A stretch of 62,390 nt of DNA from Pseudophaeobacter leonis (GCF_002087335.1 NZ_MWVJ01000047.1:1-62390), one strand, 5' to 3'; positions 38,093 through 46,856 are shown, counted from the stretch's first letter. Translations and numbers: made by a program. The notes: a model not told the origin generated them from the sequence alone.

Positions 38093-39234
38093 CTAGGCCA
38101 CGCGCTGTCCGCGCGCCCAGGGGCCGCGCAGTGCGGGGGTGTTGTCTATCAGCGTAAACCGGATCAGGTCGGCGCGTTTTCCCACCTCAAGCCGCCCCCG
38201 GTCGTCCAGCTCAACAGCCTGTGCCGGCGCCTGCGTGACCGTCGCCAGCCCCCGCGCCATATCGCCCCAGACCTGCCCCAGCAGCACCGCCGACATCAAC
38301 AACGCCCCCGGCACATAGTCCGACGAGATAATATCCAGCAGCTCAAGCTCTGCCAGCTCATGTGCAGCCACATTGCCCGAGTGTGAGCCGCCACGTATCA
38401 GGTTGGGCGCCCCCATCATCACCTTGATCCCATGGGCATGGCAGGCGCGTGCCGCCTCTACCGTGGTGGGGAATTCCGCCAGATGAAGCCATGCGCTGCA
38501 GAGGTCGCGACCTGCTCTGCGGTGGTGTCATCATGGCTGGCCAGCACCGCGCCAAAGCGCCGGGCTGCCGAGACCGCCTCGACCTCGTGCAGATCGCCAT
38601 AGGTGTCGCGCAGGGTTTTCAGGTGGGCGACATGCGCTGCAAAACCCGCGTCATCCAGCCCGTGTTTGCCTTTGACATAGGCTTCCAGCTTGGAGAGATC
38701 GCGAAACTGGCGCTGCCCCGGTGTGTGATCCATCAGTGAGACCAGCCCCACCCGATCTGCCTCACCAAACTCTGCCAGCTCCTGGACCAAACTATCTGAA
38801 CAGACCTCGGCCCGCAGATGCAGGAAATGCGAGATCTTCAGGGCGTCTTTGGCGCGCAGCTCAAGCATCTCAGTGGCCAGCCCGCGCGCATAAGAGCCAT
38901 AGCGGCTCTCTTTGCGGCTGACAGATCCCACCCGCATGGCGTCAAATACCGTGGTGATGCCAGTGCCGGCCAGTTCCGCATCATGCGCCATGATAGCGGC
39001 AGCATGGGGCCAGTCGACCTTGGGACGCGGCTGGATATGGCGCTCCAGGTTATCGGTGTGCAGCTCGATCATGCCGGGGCACAGGTAGTCGCCATCACAG
39101 TCCACCGCGCCTTTGGGCACCGCAGCACCGGTAGCGAGATTGCCAATATCGCCATCGCAAATTCTCAGCTGCCCACGCAGGGTTGCGCCGGGCAACACCA
39201 GGGTGGCATTGGCAAGGATCAATTCATCTGTCAT
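38093..39234 (-). pseudogene. phnM: Alpha-D-ribose 1-methylphosphonate 5-triphosphate diphosphatase, one frameshift
   Basis: About 380 aa amidohydrolase-fold enzyme. PhnM removes pyrophosphate from ribose 1-methylphosphonate 5-triphosphate, between PhnI and PhnJ. MIELHTDNLERHIQPRPKV carries the H-x-D metal pair, MAHDAELAGTGITTVFDA follows, then SLMDHTPGQRQFRDL and LASHDDTTAEQV. One base is missing at about 38485; the true reading is HLAEFPTTVEAARACHAHG, then MMGAPNLIRGGSHSGN and the C-terminal GRLEVGKRADLIRF. ATG 39234. It is separated from phnN by the divergently transcribed DUF1045 gene, with 52 bases between the two starts. Confidence 0.9.
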
Positions 39235-39286
39235 CTGAACTTCACAACTTTCGAGCTATAGGAACGGCCATGTAAAGGAGGCCAAT

Positions 39287-40009
39287 GTGACATTCACGCG
39301 ATACGCGATCTATTATGCTCCGCCAGCCGACGCGGCCTGGGGAGGGTTTGCAACCAGCTGGCTGGGATGGGACATGCAGGCGGGGCAGGTAGTCGCCCAG
39401 CCCGAGGTCACCGGCCTCAATCTTACCGGCCTCGATCTTGCAGCCATCACGCAGGTTCCGCGCAAATACGGCCTCCATGCAACGCTGAAGCCGCCAATGC
39501 GGCTTGCCGAAGGGGGCAACCTGACGGACCTGCAGGCGGACTGTGAGGCGCTGGCGGCACAACAGGCGCCGGTGACGCTTGAGGGGCTGCATCTGGCGCG
39601 GCTGGGGCGGTTTCTGGCCCTGCGCGTCACCGGCAATGAGACCGCCCTGAGCAGCCTTGCGGCAGCCTGCGTGCAGGATCTGGACCCGTTTCGCGCCGCT
39701 GCCTCCGAGGCCGAGCTGGCCAAACGCCGCGCATCCGGTCTCAGCCCGGCGCAGGACGCGAACCTCTTGGCCTGGGGCTACCCCTTTGTGCTGGATCAGT
39801 TCCGCTTTCACATCACCCTGACCGGCAAGCTGCCCAAGGCAGAGCTGGCTGCCGTTGAGGCGGCACTTGCGGCGCATCTGATACCACTGCTGCCCAAACC
39901 GTTGGTGATCCGGGACCTTGCCCTGGTGGGAGAAGACGACTCCGGTCGGTTTCACATGAACCAACGCTATACCCTCACTGGGCCGCAAGACGCAGCCGCT
40001 GCGGAATAA
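39287..40009 (+). CDS. DUF1045 phosphonate-operon protein, 2H phosphoesterase-like
   Basis: 240 aa. This family is found almost only with C-P lyase genes. Two H-x-T motifs, HATLKPP (in YGLHATLKPP) and FHITLTG (in FRFHITLTGKL), are those of the 2H phosphoesterase fold, suggesting a cyclic-phosphate or RNA-type phosphodiesterase; a ribosyl cyclic phosphate from C-P lyase would be a logical substrate (inference). GTG 39287 is supported by AAAGGAGG five bases upstream. It runs against phnN, and the two coding ends overlap by 43 bases (39967-40009). Divergent from phnM. Confidence 0.82.
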   Translation: MTFTRYAIYYAPPADAAWGGFATSWLGWDMQAGQVVAQPEVTGLNLTGLDLAAITQVPRKYGLHATLKPPMRLAEGGNLTDLQADCEALAAQQAPVTLEGLHLARLGRFLALRVTGNETALSSLAAACVQDLDPFRAAASEAELAKRRASGLSPAQDANLLAWGYPFVLDQFRFHITLTGKLPKAELAAVEAALAAHLIPLLPKPLVIRDLALVGEDDSGRFHMNQRYTLTGPQDAAAAE

Positions 40010-40551
40010 ATCACCGCCCGGGCCGCAGCGACCGCTTGGCTCAGATCGCCACTGTTGTCGATCTGGTGGAGCCGCCGCAGCCCCGCAGGCAGAGGTTGGC
40101 GCGCGCGGGCAAGGCGACGTTGAACCTCGGCGCTGTCTTCGCGCCCGCGCTTGGTCAGCCGCTCTGCCAGAACACTGGGGGATGCGGTGACCGACAGCAC
40201 CACCAGCGCGCCAAAAACCTGCTGCGCCTGCAACAGCACGCTGCGTGACAGATTGACCAGAACGCCCTGGCCATTGCCGCGCAGATCTTCAATCTGACGC
40301 GGGATACCGTAGCGCAAACCATGGGCAGACCAGTGCAGCGCAAACTGCTCTGCTGCCACCAGATCGGCAAAACCGGCCTCTGTGACCGCGCGGTAGTCCT
40401 CGCCACCTGCCTCAGCTGCACGGGTCACCACCCGCTGCATCACATGCAGGCTCGGGTCAGCCGCGGCCAGCGCCAGCATCAGGCTGTCCTTGCCTACCCC
40501 GGAGGGGCCAACAACGGCGATCACAGGTCCCTTGGTGTCAGTCCCTGTCAT
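39967..40551 (-). CDS. phnN: Ribose 1,5-bisphosphate phosphokinase
   Basis: 194 aa, guanylate-kinase-like P-loop fold. Walker A is [31 protein letters not shown] is the substrate loop; [14 protein letters not shown] and [15 protein letters not shown] follow. PhnN makes PRPP from ribose 1,5-bisphosphate, the salvage step at the end of the C-P lyase pathway. ATG 40551 overlaps the phnL stop by four bases. The 3' end overlaps the convergent DUF1045 gene. Confidence 0.9.
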   Translation of the reverse strand: MTGTDTKGPVIAVVGPSGVGKDSLMLALAAADPSLHVMQRVVTRAAEAGGEDYRAVTEAGFADLVAAEQFALHWSAHGLRYGIPRQIEDLRGNGQGVLVNLSRSVLLQAQQVFGALVVLSVTASPSVLAERLTKRGREDSAEVQRRLARARQPLPAGLRRLHQIDNSGDLSQAVAAARAVIYSAAAASCGPVRV

Positions 40552-41229
40552 ACGGAGACCTGCGGCGTGAAGGATGAGACATCGATAAATCTGTCGCAGA
40601 CCTGATCGCGGGCTGCCTCGTCGTGGAAGATCCCGATGATTGCAGCCCCGCGCGCCTTGGCGCTCTCAACCAGGGTCAGCACCGTGGCGCGGGTTTTTCG
40701 CATCAAGACTGGCCGTCGGCTCATCCAGCAGCAGTGCCGGATACGCGTAGGCAAAGCCGCGCGCGATATTCACCCGCTGCTCACCGCCCGAGAATGTCGT
40801 TGGGCTCAGCGACCACAGCCGCTCAGGAATGTTCAGCTGGGCCAGCAGGCTGGCCGCCTTGTCACGCGCCGCCTCAAGCGGGGTGCCCACAGCCAGCAAA
40901 GGCTCGGCCACCACATCCAGCGCCGCCACACGCGGCACCACCCGCAAAAACTGGCTGACATAGCCAAGGGTTTCGCGGCGCCGCGCTATGATGTGACGCG
41001 GGGCTGCCTGTGCCACATCCAGATCCCCCACCATGACCCGGCCTGCGGCCGCAAGATAGTTACCATAAATCAGGCGCATCAGGGTCGACTTCCCAGCGCC
41101 CGAGGCGCCCACCAGACCAACGCATTCCCCTGCGCCCACCGTGAGGTTGACCCGTTCCATCACCGGGATCACCGCACTGCCTTGATTGTGCAAAGTGAAA
41201 CTCTTGCTTACGTTTTCAAGTTCAATCAT
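40548..41229 (-). pseudogene. phnL: C-P lyase complex ABC-type subunit PhnL, one frameshift
   Basis: 226 aa after correction. Walker [17 protein letters not shown]-loop [13 protein letters not shown], signature [13 protein letters not shown], Walker [14 protein letters not shown]. One extra base at about 40691-40698, in an A5/C3 run, breaks it directly after the D-loop; the true reading continues [16 protein letters not shown], then [15 protein letters not shown] with the switch His. PhnL is needed, with PhnG, H and I, to attach triphosphoribose to methylphosphonate. ATGA overlap with phnN. Confidence 0.9.
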
Positions 41230-41241
41230 CGTCTTTATCCT

Positions 41242-42039
41242 TCAGACCTGCAGCACCGAGGAAACCAGCAGCTGGGTATAGGCATGTTGGGGGTCATCCA
41301 GCACCTGGTCGGTAAGACCGCTTTCCACCTCATGCCCGTCTTTCATCACCATCAACCGGTCCGCCAGCAGCCGCACCACCGCCAGATCATGGGTCACGAT
41401 TATGGCGCTCAGCCCCATCTCGCGCCCCAGTCCGCGCAACAGATCCAGCAAGCGCGCCTGCACCGAGACATCCAGACCGCCCGTGGGCTCATCCATGAAG
41501 ACCAGTCGCGGGCCGGTCACCAGATTGCGGGCGATTTGCAGGCGCTGCTGCATGCCACCAGAAAAGGCCGAGGGCCGGTCATCAATGCGGCTGTCGCTGA
41601 TTTCAACGCGGCCGAGCCAGTCAGCCGCCTGCGCGCGGATCTCACCATAGTGAGGCCCGCCCACAGCCATCAGCCGCTCGCCAATATTGCCGCCTGCCGA
41701 GACCGACATGCGCAGCCCATCACGGGCCGGCTGATGCACAAAGGCCCAGTCGGTGCGCCCCAACATACGGCGTTCTGGCTCGGACATTTTCAGCGTGTCT
41801 TGCGGCCCATCGGCGCGGGTGTCGAAAATCACCTCGCCTTGATCCGGCGCATGGTAGCCCGCCATGGCATTCAGCAGCGTCGACTTTCCAGAGCCACTTT
41901 CGCCAACGATACCCATCACTTCACCGGGGTAGAGATCAAAGCTGACGTCCTTGCAGCCGATCCGGGCGCCATACATTTTGGTCAGGGAGTTCACCTGTAA
42001 CAGCGGTGTCATGTCCTGCGCTCCTACTTCTTTGATCAT
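41242..42039 (-). CDS. phnK: C-P lyase complex ABC-type subunit PhnK
   Basis: 265 aa from ATG 42039, which overlaps the phnJ stop (TGATG); ATG 42012 would give 256 aa. Walker A is [20 protein letters not shown], the Q-loop FVHQPARDGLR, the signature FSGGMQQRLQIARNL, Walker B LVFMDEPTGGLD and the switch VTHDLAVV. The HQPARDGLRM stretch is typical of PhnK rather than of DppF-type ATPases. In E. coli PhnK docks on the PhnGHIJ core near PhnJ. Cytoplasmic. Confidence 0.92.
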   Translation of the reverse strand: MIKEVGAQDMTPLLQVNSLTKMYGARIGCKDVSFDLYPGEVMGIVGESGSGKSTLLNAMAGYHAPDQGEVIFDTRADGPQDTLKMSEPERRMLGRTDWAFVHQPARDGLRMSVSAGGNIGERLMAVGGPHYGEIRAQAADWLGRVEISDSRIDDRPSAFSGGMQQRLQIARNLVTGPRLVFMDEPTGGLDVSVQARLLDLLRGLGREMGLSAIIVTHDLAVVRLLADRLMVMKDGHEVESGLTDQVLDDPQHAYTQLLVSSVLQV

Positions 42040-42896
42040 CACGCGGCCTCCTCGCCCAAACGGCCCACATGGCCCGCGGCGCGGCGGCTGCGGCAATAAT
42101 CGGTATCCGAGCAGACAAACATCCGGCTGCCCGCATCGTCCAAAATCACCTCGTCGAGATAGCTGTCCCCGGCGGCACACAGATCACAGGCATGATCCGC
42201 CTTGCTGGCCTCAAACGGGTAGTCCTCAAAATCAAGGCTCACGACGCGGGTATAGGGCGGCACTGCGTAGATGCGCTGTTCACGCCCGGCGCCAAACAGC
42301 TGGATCGCCGCCATCTCAAGCTTGGGGTTGTCAAATTTGGGGATCGGCGAGGGATCCATCACATAGCGATCCTCAACCTTCACCGGATAGGCATATGAGG
42401 TCGCAATATCGCCGTGCTGGCTGATGTCCTCATAGAGCTTCACATGCATCAGGCCATATTCCTCAAGGCTGTGCATCTTGCGGGTCTCGGTCTCACGTGG
42501 CTCGAGGAACCGCAGGGGTTCGGGAATGGGCACCTGATAGACCAGCACCTGATCCTCGCTCAGCTCCGCCTCGGGGATGCGGTGACGGGTTTGGATCACA
42601 CTGGCCTTGGTGGTTTCCTCGGTAGTGGCAACCCCGGCGGTGCGCTGAAAGAACTTGCGGATCGAGACCGCATTTGTGGTGTCATCAGCGCCCTGATCAA
42701 TCACCTTGAGGGTATCATCCGGCGTCAGGGTCGCCGCTGTGACCTGCACACCGCCCGTGCCCCAGCCATAGGGCATCGGCATCTCGCGGCTGGCAAAGGG
42801 CACCTGATAGCCCGGCACCGCCAGCCCTTTCAGGATCGCCCGGCGGATCATCCGCTTGGTTTGCTCATCCAGGTAGGCAAAATTATAGTCAGACAT
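42039..42896 (-). CDS. phnJ: Alpha-D-ribose 1-methylphosphonate 5-phosphate C-P lyase (radical SAM)
   Basis: 285 aa, full length. PhnJ cleaves the C-P bond to release methane or another alkane. Near the C-terminus CDLC, then 21 residues, C, five residues, C (ending SDTDYC) matches the PhnJ pattern C-x2-C-x21-C-x5-C, of which the cluster-binding Cys are part. The N-terminus (SDYNFAYLDEQTKRMIRRAI) and the GYQVPFASREMPMPYGWGTG region are characteristic. ATG 42896 was chosen over the upstream extension because it begins the conserved protein. The gene is preceded by a possible 33-codon frame linking it to phnI. Confidence 0.95.
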   Translation of the reverse strand: MSDYNFAYLDEQTKRMIRRAILKGLAVPGYQVPFASREMPMPYGWGTGGVQVTAATLTPDDTLKVIDQGADDTTNAVSIRKFFQRTAGVATTEETTKASVIQTRHRIPEAELSEDQVLVYQVPIPEPLRFLEPRETETRKMHSLEEYGLMHVKLYEDISQHGDIATSYAYPVKVEDRYVMDPSPIPKFDNPKLEMAAIQLFGAGREQRIYAVPPYTRVVSLDFEDYPFEASKADHACDLCAAGDSYLDEVILDDAGSRMFVCSDTDYCRSRRAAGHVGRLGEEAA

Positions 42897-42990
42897 TGTA
42901 TGTCCTTTCACGCAACAGGTGGGCAGCTGAGGGAGGTCCGACATGACGCCGCTCAGTGATGCGGGCAGTGATACAGTGAAATTCGCTCAT
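42889..42990 (-). CDS. Possible 33-aa open frame bridging phnI and phnJ
   Basis: From ATG 42990, which overlaps the phnI stop (ATGA), the frame reads MSEFHCITARITERRHVG and on to TGA 42891-42889, overlapping the phnJ start by eight bases. Both ends have the overlaps seen between true genes of this operon, so translation by coupling from phnI is plausible and would carry ribosomes to phnJ. No membrane segment or known motif. It may only be spacer; a start directly at a stop can arise by chance. Confidence 0.35.
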   Translation of the reverse strand: MSEFHCITARITERRHVGPPSAAHLLRERTYNV

Positions 42991-44087
42991 TCCGCGGCCT
43001 CCCGTGCTGCCATCTGTTCGGCCAGATCCTGTGCCTCCCGGCGCAGCTTGCGCACCAGTTCCAGCTCTGACTGGAAATCGACGTAATGCGGCAGTTTGAT
43101 GTGCTCCAGAAAACCCGTCGCCTGAATATTGTCGGAGTGACTGAGGACAAATTCTTCGTCCTGGGCTGCAGCACCCAGATTGTCCTCCCCCAGCTCTTCC
43201 CAGCGCAGCGCGCGGTCAACCAGCGCCATGGCGATGCTTTTGCGCTCGGACTGACCAAAGACCAGCCCATAGCCACGGGTGAACTGCGGCGGCACGGTTT
43301 TTGAACCCTTGAACTGATTCACCGTTTCACATTCGGTCAGCTCCACCTCGCCGATCTCGATGGCAAAGCCCAGCTCGGGGATCTCCATCTCCACCGGCAC
43401 CTTGCCGATGCGCAGCTCGCCAACAAAGGCATGGTTGCGCGCATAGCCGCGCTGGGTGGAATAGGCCATGCCAAGGATAAACCCCTCATCGCCGCGCGCC
43501 AGCGACTGCAAGCGCACGGCACGCCCGGCAGGAAAGCTCATGGGCTCACGCGTCAGATCCCCGGGCGTGGCCTCTGAAGCAGGCTCGCGCTCAATGATAT
43601 CCTCGCCCTGCAGAAATTCGGTGATATGCGGCGTCACCTCCATACGAGGCGCGGCAATCGGCGCCTCGGGCACCTCGCCATCGGCGGCCAGTTTGAAATC
43701 CAGCAAACGATGCGTGTAGTCAAAGGTCGCCCCCAGAACCTGGCCCCCAGGCGCGTCCTTAAAGGTGGCCGAGATACGACGGTCACAGGCCATCGCGCCG
43801 GTGTCTACCGACTGGCTATAGCCAAACCGTGGCAGGGTGGTGCGATAGGCGCGGATCAAAAAGACCGCTTCGATCAGATCACCGCGCGACTGTTTGATCG
43901 CCAGCGCCGCCAGATCCGGATCATAGAGCGAGCCCTCGGCCATCACCCGATTGACCGCAAGGCTCATCTGTTCGCGGATCTGTTCAAGAGAAAGCTCGGC
44001 CACGGCCGTGTCGCCACGGCGTTCTTCGGCCAGCCAGGCATGGGCATTGTCGATGGCGCGTTCACCACCTTTTACAGCTACATACAT
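42987..44087 (-). CDS. phnI: C-P lyase core subunit, ribose-methylphosphonate triphosphate synthase component
   Basis: 366 aa. PhnI, with G, H and L, displaces adenine from ATP with methylphosphonate. Characteristic stretches: YVAVKGGERAIDNAHAWLAE at the N-terminus, VMAEGSLYDPDLAALAIKQS, RISATFKDAPGGQVLGATFD, MSFPAGRAVRLQSLARGDEG, GYGLVFGQSERKSIAMALVD and the C-terminal HSDNIQATGFLEHIKLPHYV. ATG 44087 begins the conserved protein and lies four bases after the phnH stop. Intact. Confidence 0.94.
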   Translation of the reverse strand: MYVAVKGGERAIDNAHAWLAEERRGDTAVAELSLEQIREQMSLAVNRVMAEGSLYDPDLAALAIKQSRGDLIEAVFLIRAYRTTLPRFGYSQSVDTGAMACDRRISATFKDAPGGQVLGATFDYTHRLLDFKLAADGEVPEAPIAAPRMEVTPHITEFLQGEDIIEREPASEATPGDLTREPMSFPAGRAVRLQSLARGDEGFILGMAYSTQRGYARNHAFVGELRIGKVPVEMEIPELGFAIEIGEVELTECETVNQFKGSKTVPPQFTRGYGLVFGQSERKSIAMALVDRALRWEELGEDNLGAAAQDEEFVLSHSDNIQATGFLEHIKLPHYVDFQSELELVRKLRREAQDLAEQMAAREAAE

Positions 44088-44091
44088 GGCG

Positions 44092-44675
44092 TCAGTCCTT
44101 TGCCAAAATCGTGGTTGAACGCGGCAGCGCCGCCAGCTCCGGCCCACAGGTGAAAAAGAAATCCACCCCGAGAGGGAACTGCATGGCATTGCTCTGACAG
44201 GCGGCGATATCCGGCAGGGCCAACTCTGCCTGCTTTTTGATGCCCGGCCCCGTGAGGCTGGCATTTGCACGCGACAGGCCGGGCATCTCGACAATCAGCG
44301 TCGCTGACCGGTCGGGATATCGGAGGTGCCAATGCGAAATTGCGGCAGAGGCATCAGCGCCTCCCAGCTGCCCAGCGCAAAACTGGCCAGCTCTGGCGCA
44401 ACAATTGGCGCGCCGGTGTGAAAGGCGATCCATTCACGCAGGGGCGCACTGTCAACATCGCGGGCCAGATAGACCCCGGTTTCGGGATCACACAGGGTCA
44501 GCAGCAGCACCCCTGCCGCCACGGAAATCCCGCCGGGGGGCTGCGCACCTGCGACCTCGTGACGGCTACCGGGGCGCGCCATGGCCTGCATCGCGGCGCG
44601 AAACCCATGCGCTGCATCAATGGCCGGGGGGGCAAAGCCACCGCTAAAGATATTGTGCTCTTGCTGTTCTGACAT
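44092..44675 (-). pseudogene. phnH: C-P lyase core subunit PhnH, one frameshift
   Basis: 194 aa after correction. Family stretches: IFSGGFAPPAIDAAHGFRAA with AMARPGSRHEVAG, VLLLTLCDPETGVYLA, and FALGSWEALMPLPQFRIGTS. One base is missing at about 44317-44321; the true reading is GTSDYPDRSATLIVEMPGLS, then GPGIKKQAELALPDIA and FPLGVDFFFTCGPELAALP. PhnH is the dimeric core subunit holding PhnI and PhnJ. TGATG overlap with phnG. Confidence 0.92.
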
Positions 44676-45127
44676 CAGTCCTCTCCCCGCACCATTGTGA
44701 AGAATTCAACCTTGGTGGCGGCGGCCTTTGCGGCGCGGGCTTCTTTGCGGGCCTTGCGTGCCGCCTGTAGTGGATCCAGCACTGCAGCGCGCAGAGCCTC
44801 GGCCGCCTCGGTCTGCATCAGGGCATCCACTTTTGCGGCGATCTCTGCCTTGGGTTTTGAGCGCCCCTGCACATAGGCATGGCCAACCGTGCCATCCGCC
44901 AGCGTCAGCGCACAGCGGGTCACGGTCATCTCACCCAGATTAAATGGCGCCCCGGCACCGCCCATACGGCCACGCAGCATCACGCCGCCGGCCTCAGGGG
45001 CGCGCAGCCAGTCAAAGGCCGGGTCACGGCCAAAGGAGGCCCACAATCGCGTGAGTTCACCCGCATCGGCCTGGGCCAAAAGGCTCATCCAGGCCTTACG
45101 CGCGGGAACGGAAATTTCTGTCTTCAT
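44675..45127 (-). CDS. phnG: C-P lyase core subunit PhnG
   Basis: 150 aa, first gene of the minus-strand phn operon. RKAWMSLLAQADAGELTRLW at the N-terminus, then WLRAPEAGGVMLRGRMGGAG, FNLGEMTVTRCALTLADGTV and GHAYVQGRSKPKAEIAAKVD are typical of PhnG. The C-terminal tail is rich in Ala, Arg and Lys. ATG 45127 lies about 23 bases from the palindrome taken as the PhnF operator. Forms the core PhnGHIJ complex in the cytoplasm. Confidence 0.93.
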   Translation of the reverse strand: MKTEISVPARKAWMSLLAQADAGELTRLWASFGRDPAFDWLRAPEAGGVMLRGRMGGAGAPFNLGEMTVTRCALTLADGTVGHAYVQGRSKPKAEIAAKVDALMQTEAAEALRAAVLDPLQAARKARKEARAAKAAATKVEFFTMVRGED

Positions 45128-45149
45128 CTATCAAAGCCTCTTGGCCGGG

Positions 45150-45178
45150 TTGTCTACATCAACTATACAACTAGACAA
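45150..45178. promoter_or_regulatory. Candidate PhnF operator in the phnG-phnF intergenic region
   Basis: TTGTCTA (45150-45156) and TAGACAA (45172-45178) are inverted copies 15 bases apart; between them lies ACTATACAACT, giving further TA-rich half sites of the GT-x-TA...TA-x-AC kind used by HutC-type GntR proteins. The site lies in the 107-base gap between divergent phnG and phnF, where PhnF would repress both. Confidence 0.6.
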
Positions 45179-45234
45179 ATCATAGCGAAGCCACCCGCAG
45201 ATGCGCAATCGAAACCTTGTGAAAGTTTAGTGAC

Positions 45235-45972
45235 ATGGCTCAGAGCCCGCCTGGCAGTGGCCGCACATCCGTGTGGAAATCCATCTCGATCACGCTGACC
45301 GATGATATCGCGCAGGGGCGGTATCGCCCTGGGGACAAGCTGCCATCAGAAGCCCAGCTGGCGGCCCGGTTTGGGGTCAACCGCCACACTGTCAGGCGAG
45401 CATTGGCCGCGATGGCGGATCAGGGGTTGGTGCATGCCCGGCGCGGTGCAGGCGTCTTTGTCGCAGCAGCGCCCACCGATTATCCCATCGGCAAAAGAGT
45501 GCGGTTTCACCAAAATATTGCGCGTGGTGGTCAGGCGCCAACCAAACAGATCCTGATGCTGGAAACCCGCATCGCCTCTGCCTCAGAGGCTGAAGCACTG
45601 CATCTTGAACCCGGTGCACTGGTGCATGTCTACGATGGGCTTTCGCTGGCCGATGGGCAACCCATTGCCTTGTTTCAAAGCATCTTTTCGGCGCAGGCCC
45701 TGCCCGATTTGCTGACCGCTCTGGCCCAGATGCAATCGGTCACAGCCGCGCTAAAGTCCTGCGGGGTTGAGGATTATACCCGGGCGGAAACCCGCATCAC
45801 CGCCAAGCTGGCCACCGCCACCCAGGCGCTGCATCTGCGGATCTCTGAAGGCGCCCCCATCTTGCGCACCACCGGGGTCAACATCGACACAGAGGGCCGC
45901 CCCGTGGAGTTTGGCCGTACCTGGTTTGCCGGGGATCGTGTCACCCTGACGGTTGATGGGCTGGAGGGGTGA
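45235..45972 (+). CDS. phnF: Phosphonate-operon transcriptional regulator, GntR/HutC family
   Basis: 245 aa. N-terminal winged helix-turn-helix: SITLTDDIAQGRYRPGDKLP, SEAQLAARFGVNRHTVRRAL and GLVHARRGAGVFVA. C-terminal UTRA effector domain: VRFHQNIARGGQAPTKQILM, ALHLEPGALVHVYDGLSLAD and VEFGRTWFAGDRVTL. Probably a repressor released by a phosphonate or phosphate-derived ligand; divergent from phnG with an inverted repeat between. ATG 45235 is the first in the frame. Its 3' end is 80 bases from the convergent tupA stop. Confidence 0.9.
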   Translation: MAQSPPGSGRTSVWKSISITLTDDIAQGRYRPGDKLPSEAQLAARFGVNRHTVRRALAAMADQGLVHARRGAGVFVAAAPTDYPIGKRVRFHQNIARGGQAPTKQILMLETRIASASEAEALHLEPGALVHVYDGLSLADGQPIALFQSIFSAQALPDLLTALAQMQSVTAALKSCGVEDYTRAETRITAKLATATQALHLRISEGAPILRTTGVNIDTEGRPVEFGRTWFAGDRVTLTVDGLEG

Positions 45973-46001
45973 GCCCGCGACCTGACAGCTAAAACCCGCC
46001 C

Positions 46002-46032
46002 AAAAAAACGCCCCCGCAAAATAGCAGGGGCG
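46002..46032 (-). terminator. Rho-independent terminator of the tup operon
   Basis: On the minus strand GCCCCTGC, loop TATTTT, GCGGGGGC is followed by GTTTTTTT. One G-T pair, otherwise complementary. It lies about 20 bases after the tupA stop. On the plus strand no T-run follows, so it does not obviously serve phnF. Confidence 0.85.
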
Positions 46033-46052
46033 CAGGTTGTCGTTGCTAATTT

Positions 46053-46856
46053 TTACTGTTTGGCGTTGAACACAAACAGGGTTTCGCCATTGATCTTATA
46101 GGCATTGATCAGCTCTTTGGCCTTGTCCGAGGTCAGCCAGGCTTCCAGCTTCATCGCCAGATCGTTCTTTGCATGTGTATGCTTTTCAGGGTTCACCGGC
46201 AGATAGGCATATTGGTTGAACAGCACCGGGTCGCCAGCAAACAGCAGGTCCAGCGCGCCCTTGTTGCCAAAGTTCAGCCAACTGGCACGGTCGGCCATGA
46301 TATAGGCCTCCATCCCCGACGCCGTGTTCAGAGCCGCCCCCATGCCAGCGCCAACCGCGCGGTACCAGCTGTCAAAACCCGCAGGGTCCAGTTCAGCGGC
46401 TCGCCACAGGCTCAACTCTTTCTTGTGGGTGCCGCTGTCATCGCCGCGGCTGACAAAGGGCGACGCGGCTGTGGCGATCAATTGCAACGCTTCGGCCGCA
46501 CTTGTGGCTGCCTGCACGCCTGCTACGTCGGATTTTGGCCCGATAAAGACAAAGTCATTATACATGATTTCCCGGCGATGGGTGCCATTGCCGCCGGCCA
46601 GGAATTTCTCTTCAGCCTTTTGCGAGTGCACCAGAATGGCGTCGACATCGCCGGCTTCGCCAAGGCGGATCGCCTGTCCGGTGCCCACCACCAAAAGCTG
46701 CACATCAAGATCCAGATCAGCCTTGATTTCAGGCAGCAAAATTTCCGCCAGACCCGAGTTGTGGAAAGAGGTCGTAACCGCCAGTTTCATCTCTTCCGCC
46801 ACTGCGGCACCGGTCAGAACAAGGCTCGCAACAATGCCCAATACAAACTGTTTCAT
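46053..46856 (-). CDS. tupA: Tungstate ABC transporter, periplasmic binding protein
   Basis: 267 aa. Signal peptide at 1-20 (FVLGIVASLVLTGAAVA, then EE). The mature protein begins LAVTTSFHNSGL, containing the TTS motif that marks TupA/WtpA oxyanion-binding proteins. Further: LVVGTGQAIRLGEAGDVDAI, FIGPKSDVAG and SRGDDSGTHKKELSLW. TupA binds tungstate with high affinity for tungsten enzymes such as formate dehydrogenase. ATG 46856 overlaps the tupC stop (ATGA). Placing the binding protein last in the operon is unusual but the pieces are clear. Confidence 0.88.
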   Translation of the reverse strand: MKQFVLGIVASLVLTGAAVAEEMKLAVTTSFHNSGLAEILLPEIKADLDLDVQLLVVGTGQAIRLGEAGDVDAILVHSQKAEEKFLAGGNGTHRREIMYNDFVFIGPKSDVAGVQAATSAAEALQLIATAASPFVSRGDDSGTHKKELSLWRAAELDPAGFDSWYRAVGAGMGAALNTASGMEAYIMADRASWLNFGNKGALDLLFAGDPVLFNQYAYLPVNPEKHTHAKNDLAMKLEAWLTSDKAKELINAYKINGETLFVFNAKQ

